A stretch of 64,000 nucleotides of DNA, taken from contig NZ_CAKUIH010000006.1 in the NCBI RefSeq assembly GCF_934660935.1, positions 1 to 64,000 on the forward strand, in the 5' to 3' direction. Positions within the stretch are counted from its first letter, which is position 1; every line of letters begins with the position of its first letter. Positions 1-7,132 of the stretch are shown here, one piece after another. The translations under genes and the position numbers were made by a program. The notes under the pieces were generated by a model that saw only the letters and a list, made by a program, of their open reading frames with translations, was not told the origin of the DNA and did not search any database. This DNA is from an uncultured Parolsenella sp. Lineage in GTDB: Bacteria; Actinomycetota; Coriobacteriia; Coriobacteriales; Atopobiaceae.

Positions 1-34
1 TCGTCGGGCCGCCGCCCCGCGCGCACGCTTTCGC

Positions 35-102
35 CAAAACCTACCTCTTGTAACGTTTCGAGGCACTTTTCGGCCCCAAACCCTTACAAGAGGTGGGTTT
101 TG
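35..102 (-). repeat. Imperfect palindromic repeat, copy 1 (inverted orientation)
   Basis: The arms are about 20 bases. The left arm (35-54) contains CCTACCTCTTGTAA and the right arm (82-102) contains TTACAAGAGGTGGG. The roughly 28-base centre is asymmetric, so orientation can be read: on the minus strand it gives GGCC-GAAAA-GTGCC, matching the plus-strand centres of the copies at 1564 and 12002. Copies 1 and 2 therefore face opposite ways on the two sides of the 475-1542 gene. It could act as a hairpin in RNA or as the end of a small cassette. Confidence 0.85.
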
Positions 103-171
103 TTGCCCGCGTCCCCCGGATTCTGCCCCCGCTTCACGCTCGCCGCCCGGACTCGCGCCCGTCCCCGGCCT

Positions 172-220
172 GCGCCCCGGAGTTCGCCCCCGGCCCGCGC
201 CCCGGAGTTCGCCCCCGGCT
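172..220. repeat. Two-copy tandem repeat, period 25 bp, next to palindrome copy 1
   Basis: The unit beginning GCGCCCCGGAGTTCGCCCCC occurs at 172 and again at 197, nearly identical. The surrounding 110-250 stretch is very C-rich and low in complexity. I see no convincing gene between 1 and 474. Short open frames there are artefacts of GC-rich DNA. Confidence 0.8.
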
Positions 221-474
221 CGCGGCTGCTCCGGCTCGCGTCGACAGCGCATGCCGTCGCGGCGGCGTTCTCGTGTGTTGCGAGTAAACTGCTTGCGACC
301 CATCCTCGACTGTTTTTCTGAACGGCGAATCAGGTTTTTCAACAGGAGCAACGACTCGTCTACCGGCGGCTTTGCTATTTGTCTGAAACGCTTTGGCACG
401 AAATCGCGAAATCCTGTCGGATTCGTGTTTGATTCGCGTCCGGGCGCGTGGGACTTTTTTGCGAATCGCGGTGA

Positions 475-1542
475 ATGCGAGCTGCACGCGCTGGAAACTG
501 TCTCCAACTGCGGAAGCGATTTGGAGGCGAGACGAGGGTGGAGCACTCTCCCTGCGCAAGCTATAGCGTTGACGAGGCTCTTGCGGACAAGTTCGCGTCC
601 TTCGAGCGCAGGGGACGCTGCCTCGCTGCTCATTCTGCGGCAGATAAGATGGCGCTTGGAACAAGGCTCCGTAGCGGCATCGTTATCTCCCCATGGAGAG
701 GACTGTTTGCGCGAGGTGAGTATTGGGACGAGCTCAATGCGGCCGAGAGATGCCTTCATGTTGCTCGTAGTCTCGCGGAGCGTAATCCAACCTGGGTGTT
801 TGCGGGCGTCACTGCGGCGCTCGCCTACGGCTTTTCGGTTTCATACTCGCTGCTTGACTCTAATGGCATCCGTATCGAGACGATGGCTGACCGCGGGAGG
901 TCCGCTGGCGTCCGTAATGGCGTGCGGAGGCTATCCTACGCGGAGGACAACCAATGGAGGGCATCGGGTTTGACGGTCACTTCGCCTGTCCTCACCGTAT
1001 TCGAGTGCGCTTGTAGGCTGCCGTTTGGTGACGCTTTGGCTATCGCGGATTCTGCTCTTAGAAGTGGTCTGGTCAAGAGAGCCGAGCTCGAGTCGATGGT
1101 GGACGGCGCTGGACGCGTGCGGGGTATTCGTCGAGCTCGTAGGGTTGTGCAATATATGGACGACAGAGCGGAGAGCGGGGGAGAGTCGCAGACGCGGGCT
1201 CGTATGATCGAGCTTGGCTATGAGGTTCCTGATCTGCAGGTTGAGTTTGCGAACCCGCTTGATCCGAAGCGGAACTTTCGGGTCGACATGCTCGTGGATT
1301 GTGGCAATGGCAGGCGAGTCGCCGTCGAGCATGATGGCGCCTGCAAATACGAAGACCTGGCGATGCTAAACGGTCGTACGCAAACGCGGGCCTTCATGGA
1401 CGAGCGACAGCGCGAGGCCTTACTAACCTCTTGTGGAATTGAAGTCATGCGAGTTCGCTGGGCGGACCTACATGACGAGCAGCGCTTCAGGCGGCTGATG
1501 GACGCGTATGGCGTACCGAAAAGGTGGGAGCGAGGGGAGTAG
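475..1542 (+). CDS. Hypothetical protein, AbiEi-like N-terminal region with DUF559-like C-terminal region
   Basis: Product of up to 355 residues. The N-terminal half (RSGIVISPWRGLFARGEYWD, then AERCLHVARSL) has the look of the winged-helix AbiEi-type proteins common in Coriobacteriia. The C-terminal part, from about residue 240, is an endonuclease-fold-like segment: RVDMLVD, VAVEHDG, then MRVRWADL. It resembles DUF559/Vsr-like domains, and the E of VEHDG would fit the acidic active site. The start is uncertain. ATG 475 has a weak ribosome site and an internal ATG at 649 is possible, but the sequence before 649 looks conserved in style. No toxin partner gene is adjacent, so calling it an antitoxin is not supported. 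It is flanked by inverted copies of a palindromic repeat and is slightly less GC-biased than its neighbours, which suggests acquisition as a cassette. Family assignment is by resemblance only. Confidence 0.7.
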   Translation: MRAARAGNCLQLRKRFGGETRVEHSPCASYSVDEALADKFASFERRGRCLAAHSAADKMALGTRLRSGIVISPWRGLFARGEYWDELNAAERCLHVARSLAERNPTWVFAGVTAALAYGFSVSYSLLDSNGIRIETMADRGRSAGVRNGVRRLSYAEDNQWRASGLTVTSPVLTVFECACRLPFGDALAIADSALRSGLVKRAELESMVDGAGRVRGIRRARRVVQYMDDRAESGGESQTRARMIELGYEVPDLQVEFANPLDPKRNFRVDMLVDCGNGRRVAVEHDGACKYEDLAMLNGRTQTRAFMDERQREALLTSCGIEVMRVRWADLHDEQRFRRLMDAYGVPKRWERGE

Positions 1543-1563
1543 CTGACCGTCGCCCGATACACG

Positions 1564-1625
1564 AAACCCACCTCTTGTAAGGGTTTGGCCGGAAAAACGG
1601 GCTCAATTCCTTACAACAGGTGGGC
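1564..1625 (+). repeat. Imperfect palindromic repeat, copy 2
   Basis: The left arm starts at 1564 (AAACCCACCTCTTGTAAGG). The right arm, 1609-1625 (CCTTACAACAGGTGGGC), pairs with it apart from a mismatch or two. The centre contains GGCCGGAAAAACGG. It lies between the ends of two convergent genes, so it could also form a bidirectional transcription-ending hairpin, although no T-run follows. Confidence 0.85.
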
Positions 1626-1702
1626 TATGGCGCGAAGTCGGCGCGGGTTGCTGGCGGCAGGCGGCAGGCGGTCGCCGCCTGCCCCGCGCGGGCCGCGACG
1701 CG

Positions 1703-2434
1703 CTAGACCTCGAGGTAGTCGAGGCCTTCGGCGGCGAAGCGCTGGCGGAGCTCAGCCATGATGGCGACGCTGGCGCGGGCGCCGATGCGCTCGGCCCCGG
1801 CGGCGACCATGGCGAGCATCGTCTCCGCGTCGCGGATCTTGCCGGCGGCCTTCACCTTGACGTTGGGGCCGACGTTCTCGCGCATGAGGCGCACGTCATC
1901 GACGGTGGCGCCGCCCGTCGAGAAGCCGGTGCTGGTCTTGACGAACGTGGGCTCGACCTCGCGGGCGATCTCGCAGAGCTTGAGCTTCTCGTCCTGCGTG
2001 AGCAGGCAGTTCTCGAAGATGACCTTCGAGGGGACAAGGACGCCGCGGCGCTCGGTCTCCTCGCGGCAGACATCGACGATCGAGCGCATCTCCTCGGTCA
2101 CGTAGGTCCAGTTGCCCTCCTTGACCTCGGTAAGGTTGACGACGTAGTCAATCTCGTCAGCGCCGGAGGCGAGGGCGTCTTTGGTCTCGAACGTCTTGGA
2201 GGCGATGGAGGTCTGGCCGAGGGGGAAGCCAATCGCTGCGCCAACGTGGATGTCGGTACCCTCGAGCATGGCGTGGCAGCGAGCGCTCTGACCGGAGTTG
2301 ATGGCGACCATGCAGAAGTGGTTCTCGAGCGCCTCGTCGCAGAGTTTGCGCATGTCGGCGTCGGTGGCGTCCGGCTGGAGGTTCGTGTGGTCGAAGAGGC
2401 GGGCGAAGCCATCGAGCGTATAGCGTTTGGTCAT
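1703..2434 (-). CDS. deoC: Deoxyribose-phosphate aldolase (first of two paralogues)
   Basis: Class I aldolase of 243 residues that cleaves 2-deoxyribose-5-phosphate to glyceraldehyde-3-phosphate and acetaldehyde in the cytosol. The Schiff-base lysine is in FVKTSTGFSTGGAT (K166) and the partner lysine in KVKAAGKI (K195). The early DHTNLQPDAT matches the usual DHTLL region. ATG at 2434 is preferred over an upstream ATG (2461) because GGAG sits 6 bases before it. The protein is diverged from the second DeoC in this window (17912-18556) and about 30 residues longer. It is transcribed away from the GntR regulator, with a GntR-type operator candidate in the shared promoter gap. It may therefore belong to the sugar locus rather than to nucleoside salvage; no deoA/deoD/cdd genes are next to it. 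Confidence 0.93.
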   Translation of the reverse strand: MTKRYTLDGFARLFDHTNLQPDATDADMRKLCDEALENHFCMVAINSGQSARCHAMLEGTDIHVGAAIGFPLGQTSIASKTFETKDALASGADEIDYVVNLTEVKEGNWTYVTEEMRSIVDVCREETERRGVLVPSKVIFENCLLTQDEKLKLCEIAREVEPTFVKTSTGFSTGGATVDDVRLMRENVGPNVKVKAAGKIRDAETMLAMVAAGAERIGARASVAIMAELRQRFAAEGLDYLEV

Positions 2435-2478
2435 GGAGCACTCCAATCGACGAAGAGACACGTGAATACAGCCACCTT

Positions 2479-2497
2479 ATAACGTTACAATACGTAT
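2479..2497. promoter_or_regulatory. Candidate GntR operator, site 1 (ATAACG-N7-ACGTAT)
   Basis: ATAACG, seven bases, then ACGTAT in the divergent gap between deoC and the gntR gene. The same pattern with the same spacing recurs at 3637 and 3730 downstream of gntR. The arms AACG/CGT give it partial dyad symmetry. Binding by the adjacent regulator is inferred. Confidence 0.55.
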
Positions 2498-2719
2498 TAA
2501 AGTTGGCACGTCGCTTCTTCTCGGCAAGCGGTGCGAGACTAGCGATGTTAATGTCCGAAAAGTGTTCTGGCTGGTTAGGCGTTACTATAAAAAGATCAAT
2601 GCGTGCCGTTGGGTCGGCGTCTCACTAGAGGCGCGCCGGCGCCCCGGCAGCATGCCGACGGTACTTCATTGCCGCGTTGGCGACATGGCAATCAAACGGA
2701 ACCGGGAGGTACGGGACAT

Positions 2720-3460
2720 ATGGCAAAGCAAGTGATGACATCGTCGCTTATGCCCTTGTACCTGCAGGTTGTTGGTAATATCAAGTACGCTATCGATTCC
2801 GGCAAGTATAAGGTCGGCGACAAGATTCCCACCGAGGCCGAGCTGGGCGAGCAGTACGGCGTCAGTCGCATCACCGTTCGCCGCGCCGTGAGCGAGCTCG
2901 TTGAGGCCGGATATCTCGTAAAGCAGCAGGGCCGCGGCACGTTCGTCAAGAGCGCGCGCGATCTCATGATGGTTCAGCACAGGACGGACCTCGAGGTCCA
3001 GAGCTTTAGCGAGGCCTGCCGCAACAGCGGATACGCTCCCGGTTCAATCGAGACGGAGCACTGCGTTCGCGAGGCGGCTCCGGATGAGTGCGCATTCCTC
3101 GGCCTTTCCGAGGGCGACGAGGTCATCTCTTTCACGCGAGTCTGCCTTGCGGACTCGACGCCCATCATGATCGAGACGAACGTGTTCCCGAGGGCTGGCT
3201 TCGAGTTCCTCGTGGATGCGAAGCTTGGCGGTATTTCGCTTTACAAGCTGATCGAGGAGAAGGCCGGCAAGGTCCCCCACATGGTGGGCGAGTGCCGAAT
3301 CAGCTCCATGCGTGCCGACGCCCCGCTCGCAGACGTGCTTGGCGTCTCGGTTGGCGAGCCGCTCTTCGTCTTCACCGCGCAGTATAACGATCAAGACGAG
3401 AAGCCCCTCTACATGGGCATTCAGCGCGTCGTGGGCTCGCGCTACACCTTTGCGTTCTAG
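2720..3460 (+). CDS. GntR/HutC-family transcriptional regulator with UTRA effector domain
   Basis: DNA-binding repressor of 246 residues. The N-terminal winged helix has the family landmarks IPTEAELGEQYGVSRITVRR (about residues 36-55) and GTFV. The C-terminal UTRA domain (about 85-246), typical of sugar-phosphate or amino-sugar sensing regulators such as FrlR, NagR and TreR, ends in R-VVGSRYTFAF. ATG 2720 is chosen over an upstream GC-rich extension because GGGAGG lies 10 bases before it. It sits directly upstream of the permease/PTS/deglycase genes and is the likely regulator of that locus. FrlR of Bacillus, which controls fructoselysine genes, belongs to the same family. The last 37 bases of the gene are duplicated just downstream (3491-3527). 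Confidence 0.92.
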   Translation: MAKQVMTSSLMPLYLQVVGNIKYAIDSGKYKVGDKIPTEAELGEQYGVSRITVRRAVSELVEAGYLVKQQGRGTFVKSARDLMMVQHRTDLEVQSFSEACRNSGYAPGSIETEHCVREAAPDECAFLGLSEGDEVISFTRVCLADSTPIMIETNVFPRAGFEFLVDAKLGGISLYKLIEEKAGKVPHMVGECRISSMRADAPLADVLGVSVGEPLFVFTAQYNDQDEKPLYMGIQRVVGSRYTFAF

Positions 3461-3527
3461 CGGCGGCGCGCCTCGCGTTCTGGCGCCGGTGCGTCGTGGC
3501 CTCGCGCTACACCTTCGCGTTCTAGCG
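3426..3527. repeat. Short local duplication of the gntR 3' end
   Basis: Bases 3426-3462 (the last 35 bases of the gene plus CG) recur at 3491-3527 with two substitutions, including the stop codon. A 28-base GC-rich spacer separates the copies. The second copy is outside any reading frame and looks like a recent tandem duplication. Confidence 0.85.
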
Positions 3528-3636
3528 ACCCTGCGCCCAAAAATCGTTATCTAGCGGCAAGCTTGAAAGCTGCGCAGGAGCCCCGGGCGTCGCGATGTCC
3601 AGGGCTTTTCTCCACCCGGCGTTGTTGATTGTGAAT

Positions 3637-3655
3637 ATAACGATATATAACGTTT
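3637..3655. promoter_or_regulatory. Candidate GntR operator, site 2
   Basis: ATAACG-ATATATA-ACGTTT. It holds the imperfect dyad AACGATATATAACGTT and overlaps a possible -10 hexamer GATATA. This placement would allow repression of the downstream permease/PTS operon. Confidence 0.6.
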
Positions 3656-3729
3656 GCCGGAAGTCTCATACCGTTCACCCCGGTTGGCTGGTCAGATGGC
3701 TCCCGGGCGTCTATGGTGAAGCTGTCGTT

Positions 3730-3748
3730 ATAACGATATATGACGTTT
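3730..3748. promoter_or_regulatory. Candidate GntR operator, site 3
   Basis: ATAACG-ATATATG-ACGTTT differs from site 2 at one base over 19. It is 93 bases from site 2 and about 130 bases before the EamA start, a spacing that would suit paired sites or looping. Confidence 0.6.
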
Positions 3749-3877
3749 CGCAAATGGAAACAAGCGGAGACGACACTTGGAAACAGGCTGAAGCGACACT
3801 CAAGGCGACCTCAGACGCGCTCGAATAAAGCGCGGAGCGATGCCGGATGCAAGCGGGGAACGGGGGATGAGGTGAAG

Positions 3878-4777
3878 ATGGCGAACTCGATGGCAGAGAA
3901 CAGGACGGGCGGCTACGCCGACCTCTTTCTCACGACGCTATGTTGGAGCTTCGTCGGGTTCTTCACAAGGTCTAACACTTGCTCCGCATGGCTCACTTCT
4001 GCCGTGGCCTCACTATCCGGCCTGCTGTTCCTTCTCATCGTCGTGCGTCCCACCCTCAGGTTCACCGGGCGCGCCGTGTTCGTTGGCCTTGCGAACTGCG
4101 TGATGAGCTTAACGTTCATATTCGCCAATAAGCTTACCTCTGTGGGTAACGCGATCGTTTTGCAGTACAGTTCGACGATCTTCGTCATCATCTACGAGTC
4201 GATCGAGCGCCACCATCTCCCCCGAGCCTCAAAGGTTGGCGTCGTGGCGATGGCGTTTGCCGGCATGCTGCTGTTCTTCTTTGACGAACTTACGGCCGAG
4301 GGAATGCTGGGCAATCTCCTCTCGATCGTCTCGGGCGCATTCTTCGGCCTCGCGTTCTTCATGAACGCCAAGCCGGGCGCACTCCCCATGCCCTCTTCGC
4401 TTGTGGGGTTTGCCGTGACCTCACTCGGATTCCTCGTCGCTGCCCCCGAGGTCCCAAGCGTCTCTCCTATGAATTGGGCGCTCATGCTTGGCCAGGGCAT
4501 CGTGTGCTCTGGCGTCTCGAGCATCTTCTACGCCCGCGGCATTCGTCGAGTTCCCGCGCTCACGGCGAACATGATCTGCATGAGCGAGGTCATCCTCGCG
4601 CCGACATGGGCGTTTCTCGCCTTTGGTGAATCCTTCGGGCGCTTCGCTCTCATAGGCGCCGTGCTGATCGTAGCAAGCATCGTCATCAACCTTGTCCTCG
4701 ATAGCCGATCGGCGCGTAAGGACGAGGGTCCCACTGGGCATATATTGTCCTGTGAGGGGTGCGAAAGCGCCCGGTGA
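3878..4777 (+). CDS. EamA/DMT-superfamily inner-membrane permease
   Basis: A 299-residue integral membrane protein with about ten hydrophobic helices arranged as two EamA repeats. Typical motifs are the early TLCWSFVGFF, the repeat-end NAIVLQYSSTIFVII, and near the C-terminus MSEVILAPTWAFLAFGE, which matches the EamA E-P-hydrophobic-W region. The family exports or imports metabolites, and the substrate cannot be read from sequence. ATG 3878 has GAGGTGAAG directly upstream; a longer frame from 3740 has no such site. It is the first gene of the run leading into the PTS genes, 26 bases before the IIB gene. It may handle a by-product such as an amino acid released from a glycated substrate, but that is a guess from position. 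Confidence 0.85.
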   Translation: MANSMAENRTGGYADLFLTTLCWSFVGFFTRSNTCSAWLTSAVASLSGLLFLLIVVRPTLRFTGRAVFVGLANCVMSLTFIFANKLTSVGNAIVLQYSSTIFVIIYESIERHHLPRASKVGVVAMAFAGMLLFFFDELTAEGMLGNLLSIVSGAFFGLAFFMNAKPGALPMPSSLVGFAVTSLGFLVAAPEVPSVSPMNWALMLGQGIVCSGVSSIFYARGIRRVPALTANMICMSEVILAPTWAFLAFGESFGRFALIGAVLIVASIVINLVLDSRSARKDEGPTGHILSCEGCESAR

Positions 4778-4803
4778 ACTAACCAGGGAGAACGGAGAGC
4801 ATC

Positions 4804-5277
4804 ATGGCAGAAGCAGGAATCGTCTGGACGCGCATCGATAACCGCCTCGTCCACGGCCAGGTGGGAAACGCCTGGGTGGGCGCCACCGGCGCCAATCTCG
4901 TTATCGTCGCTGATGACGCGGCCGCCGAGGACAAGGTCCAGCAGCAGCTCATGAAGATGACGGCGGAGTCCGCGGGCTGCGACATCAAGTTCTTCACGCT
5001 CGATCACACCATCGACGTCTTCTCTCGCAAGACCCCGAAGAAGTCGATCCTGCTCGTGGTCCATGACCCCGCGGCAGTTCGCAAGCTCGTCGAGGGCGGC
5101 GTGCCCATCAAGAGCGTGAACGTTGGCAACATGCACGCGGACGGCAAGAAGACCGTCTACCACGAGTCCCACGTCTATGTGGATGATCAGGACCTCGCCG
5201 ATTTCGACGCCGTCAAGGCGGCTGGCGTTGACCTCTTCATCCAGATTCTCCCCACCGACCGCAAGACCGAGATTTAG
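4804..5277 (+). CDS. PTS mannose/fructose/sorbose-family IIB component
   Basis: Cytosolic 157-residue IIB subunit that receives phosphate from IIA and passes it to sugar entering through IIC/IID. TRIDNRLVHGQVGNAW carries the phosphorylated histidine (H17). The full-length match to the family includes the C-terminal QILPTDRKTEI. An ATG with GGGAG upstream gives the start. It is the first PTS gene of the set IIB-IIC-IID, with IIA encoded 4 kb further on. The mannose-family membrane set together with SIS-domain enzymes matches the Gfr system of Salmonella, which takes up fructoselysine and glucoselysine. Substrate here is inferred from neighbours only. Confidence 0.93.
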   Translation: MAEAGIVWTRIDNRLVHGQVGNAWVGATGANLVIVADDAAAEDKVQQQLMKMTAESAGCDIKFFTLDHTIDVFSRKTPKKSILLVVHDPAAVRKLVEGGVPIKSVNVGNMHADGKKTVYHESHVYVDDQDLADFDAVKAAGVDLFIQILPTDRKTEI

Positions 5278-5338
5278 GAGGCGATGCCTGCACAGCTAGC
5301 CGTTTGCACGTGTCTGTTTGGAAGAAAGGAAGGAAAGC

Positions 5339-6145
5339 ATGGAGATTACCCTTGTACAAGGCCTGCTTCTCGCGCTCGTCGCATTTATCTGCGCGCTAGA
5401 CCAGGTCTTCGAGGCGTTCTATTGGTTCCGTCCGCTGGTCGTGTCGTTCTTTGCCGGCATCATGCTGGGCGACATGCAGCTGGGCATCGCCTGTGGCGCC
5501 GTGGCGGAGCTGAGCTATCTCGGCCTGCTCACCGTCGGTGGAACCGTCCCGCCTGACCCGCTGATGGCTGGCCTGATGACCGTGGTCATCGCTTACACTA
5601 CCGGCCAGTCTGCTGAGGCGGCCCTTGGCCTGTCCCTGCCGTTCGCCCTCCTCGCGCAGTGGCTCGGCATCTTCTTCAACACCGTGTACGTCTCCGTCGC
5701 CCACAAGTGCGACGGCTACGCCGCGGCTGGCGACGCGAAGGGCCTCAACCGCACCGTCTGGGGCGCTCTCATCCTGAAGGCCGCCGCGGTGGCGCTGCTC
5801 GCGTTCCTCTGCTCCTTCGCCCTCCAGGCTCCGCTCCAGGCCTTCGTCAACACCTTCCCCGTCTGGCTCGTCCACGGCTTTGAGGTCGCTGGCGGCATCC
5901 TGCCCGCGGTTGGCCTTGGCCTCCTGCTCATGGTCATGCTCAAGAGCAGCAACATCGCCTACCTGTTCCTCGGCTTTATCATGGCCACGTTCATGAACCT
6001 CCCGAACGTCCTGCCCATCGCCATTGCCGCGGTGTGCCTTGCTTACATCAACTTCGTGCATGAGAAGAAGGGTGACGACGCCATTGCCCTCGCCACCTCC
6101 TCGCACAGCGACACCGATGGGAGCGACGACGATGACGACATCTAA
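5339..6145 (+). CDS. PTS mannose-family IIC membrane component with acidic C-terminal tail
   Basis: Permease subunit of 268 residues with multiple membrane helices. The opening (LLLALVAFICALDQ, then RPLVVSFFAGIMLGDMQLG) and the AELSYLG region are standard for the sorbose/mannose IIC family. ATG 5339 follows AAGGAAGGAAAGC; the ATG at 5318 has no such site. After the last helix the protein ends in a hydrophilic tail finishing DTDGSDDDDDI, unusual for the family. The IIA subunit of the same locus ends in a nearly identical acidic tail. The tail-coding DNA contains the start codon of the IID gene (overlap 14 bases). Confidence 0.93.
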   Translation: MEITLVQGLLLALVAFICALDQVFEAFYWFRPLVVSFFAGIMLGDMQLGIACGAVAELSYLGLLTVGGTVPPDPLMAGLMTVVIAYTTGQSAEAALGLSLPFALLAQWLGIFFNTVYVSVAHKCDGYAAAGDAKGLNRTVWGALILKAAAVALLAFLCSFALQAPLQAFVNTFPVWLVHGFEVAGGILPAVGLGLLLMVMLKSSNIAYLFLGFIMATFMNLPNVLPIAIAAVCLAYINFVHEKKGDDAIALATSSHSDTDGSDDDDDI

Positions 6146-6935
6146 CGAGACCACCGAGCGCAAGCTCACCCGCAACGATCTTTACAAGCTCGGCATCCGC
6201 TCCATCGCGATGCAGTCTGGCTTCAGCTTCGAGCGCATGCAGGCCCCTGGCTTCACCATGTCGATGATGCCCACCTTCGAGAAGCTCTACGGCGACTCCA
6301 AGGAGGATATGGTCGAGTTCATGACTTACAACATGGAGTTCATGAACACCGAGATGCACATGGGCACCTTCCTCATGGGCCTCATCCTCTCCATGGAGGA
6401 GAAGCACGAGGACCGCAAGCTCATCGCCGGCATCCGCAACGGCCTCTTCGGACCGCTCGCCGGCCTGGGCGACGCCATCTTCTGGTTCACCCTCCTGCCG
6501 ATCTCTGCTGCCATCTGCTGCTCCCTCGCGCAGAACGGCTCCCCGCTCGGCCCGATCCTCTACATGCTCATCTGGGGCTTCTCGGCCATCTCCCGCATCT
6601 GGTTCGCTGAGCTCGGCTACAACCTCGGCTCCAAGTTCATCGACAAGATCAGCGAGAATACCAAGTACGTCACCGAGGCTGCCGGCATTCTCGGCACGAT
6701 GGTCGTGGGCGGCCTGATCCCGTCCTACGTCTCCCTCGCCTTCAGCGAGGAGCTCGTCTTCGGCATCGGCGGCACCACGGTGCAGAGCGTCTTCGATGGC
6801 GTGCTGCCCAACATGCTCCCGCTCGCCCTGGTCTTCTTCATCTACTGGCTCTTCAAGAAGAAGGTCAACGTCATCGCGATCATTCTCGGAATCATCGCGT
6901 TCGGCATCCTTATGTCGTTCCTGGGCTGGATGTAG
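6132..6935 (+). CDS. PTS mannose-family IID membrane component
   Basis: Membrane subunit of 267 residues that pairs with IIC to form the translocation unit. Landmarks are LTRNDLYKLGIRSIAMQSGF near the start, FERMQAPGF, the NTEMHMGTFLMGLILSMEE stretch, GIRNGLFGPLAGLGDAIFW, and C-terminal helices ending IAFGILMSFLGWM. ATG 6132 has GGGAG seven bases upstream inside the IIC gene. The overlap suggests translational coupling of IIC and IID. A perfect hairpin follows 24 bases after the stop. Confidence 0.94.
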   Translation: MTTSNETTERKLTRNDLYKLGIRSIAMQSGFSFERMQAPGFTMSMMPTFEKLYGDSKEDMVEFMTYNMEFMNTEMHMGTFLMGLILSMEEKHEDRKLIAGIRNGLFGPLAGLGDAIFWFTLLPISAAICCSLAQNGSPLGPILYMLIWGFSAISRIWFAELGYNLGSKFIDKISENTKYVTEAAGILGTMVVGGLIPSYVSLAFSEELVFGIGGTTVQSVFDGVLPNMLPLALVFFIYWLFKKKVNVIAIILGIIAFGILMSFLGWM

Positions 6936-6959
6936 TCCGGTCTAGCAACACCCTGGTTA

Positions 6960-6985
6960 GGGGAGGGGCCTTCGGGCCCCTCCCC
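6960..6985. terminator. Perfect 11-bp hairpin with TTCG tetraloop after PTS IID
   Basis: GGGGAGGGGCC, loop TTCG, then the exact complement. No T-run follows. It is better read as an intercistronic stabilising or processing hairpin than as a full terminator, and would let the PTS genes and the downstream enzyme genes have different RNA levels. Confidence 0.7.
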
Positions 6986-7132
6986 GTGGGGGTCCTTCCT
7001 GCGACGTCCCGTCTCGGGCGAGCCGTCGCAGGGCGGACCGATGGGGCATCGGTCTTGCTCGTGCGGGCGCATCCGGAAGCGCTCGCGTGCCCCTTCTGCA
7101 AATACGTCAATTACCTTGGAGGTTAAAGGTCC

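Larger units (their letters stand above)
3461..3877. other. Intergenic region gntR to EamA permease: regulatory, no gene
   Basis: This 417-base gap contains the duplicated gntR tail and two copies of the ATAACG-N7-ACGTTT element (3637 and 3730). The AT-rich stretches around those elements include GATATA hexamers that could serve as -10 boxes. Short open frames here lack ribosome sites and family features, so I call no gene. Confidence 0.6.

Noticed and set aside
1424..1440. ACCTCTTGT inside the DUF559-like gene as a further palindrome copy
   Set aside because: Only nine bases match and there is no second arm or centre; it is within coding sequence and probably chance.
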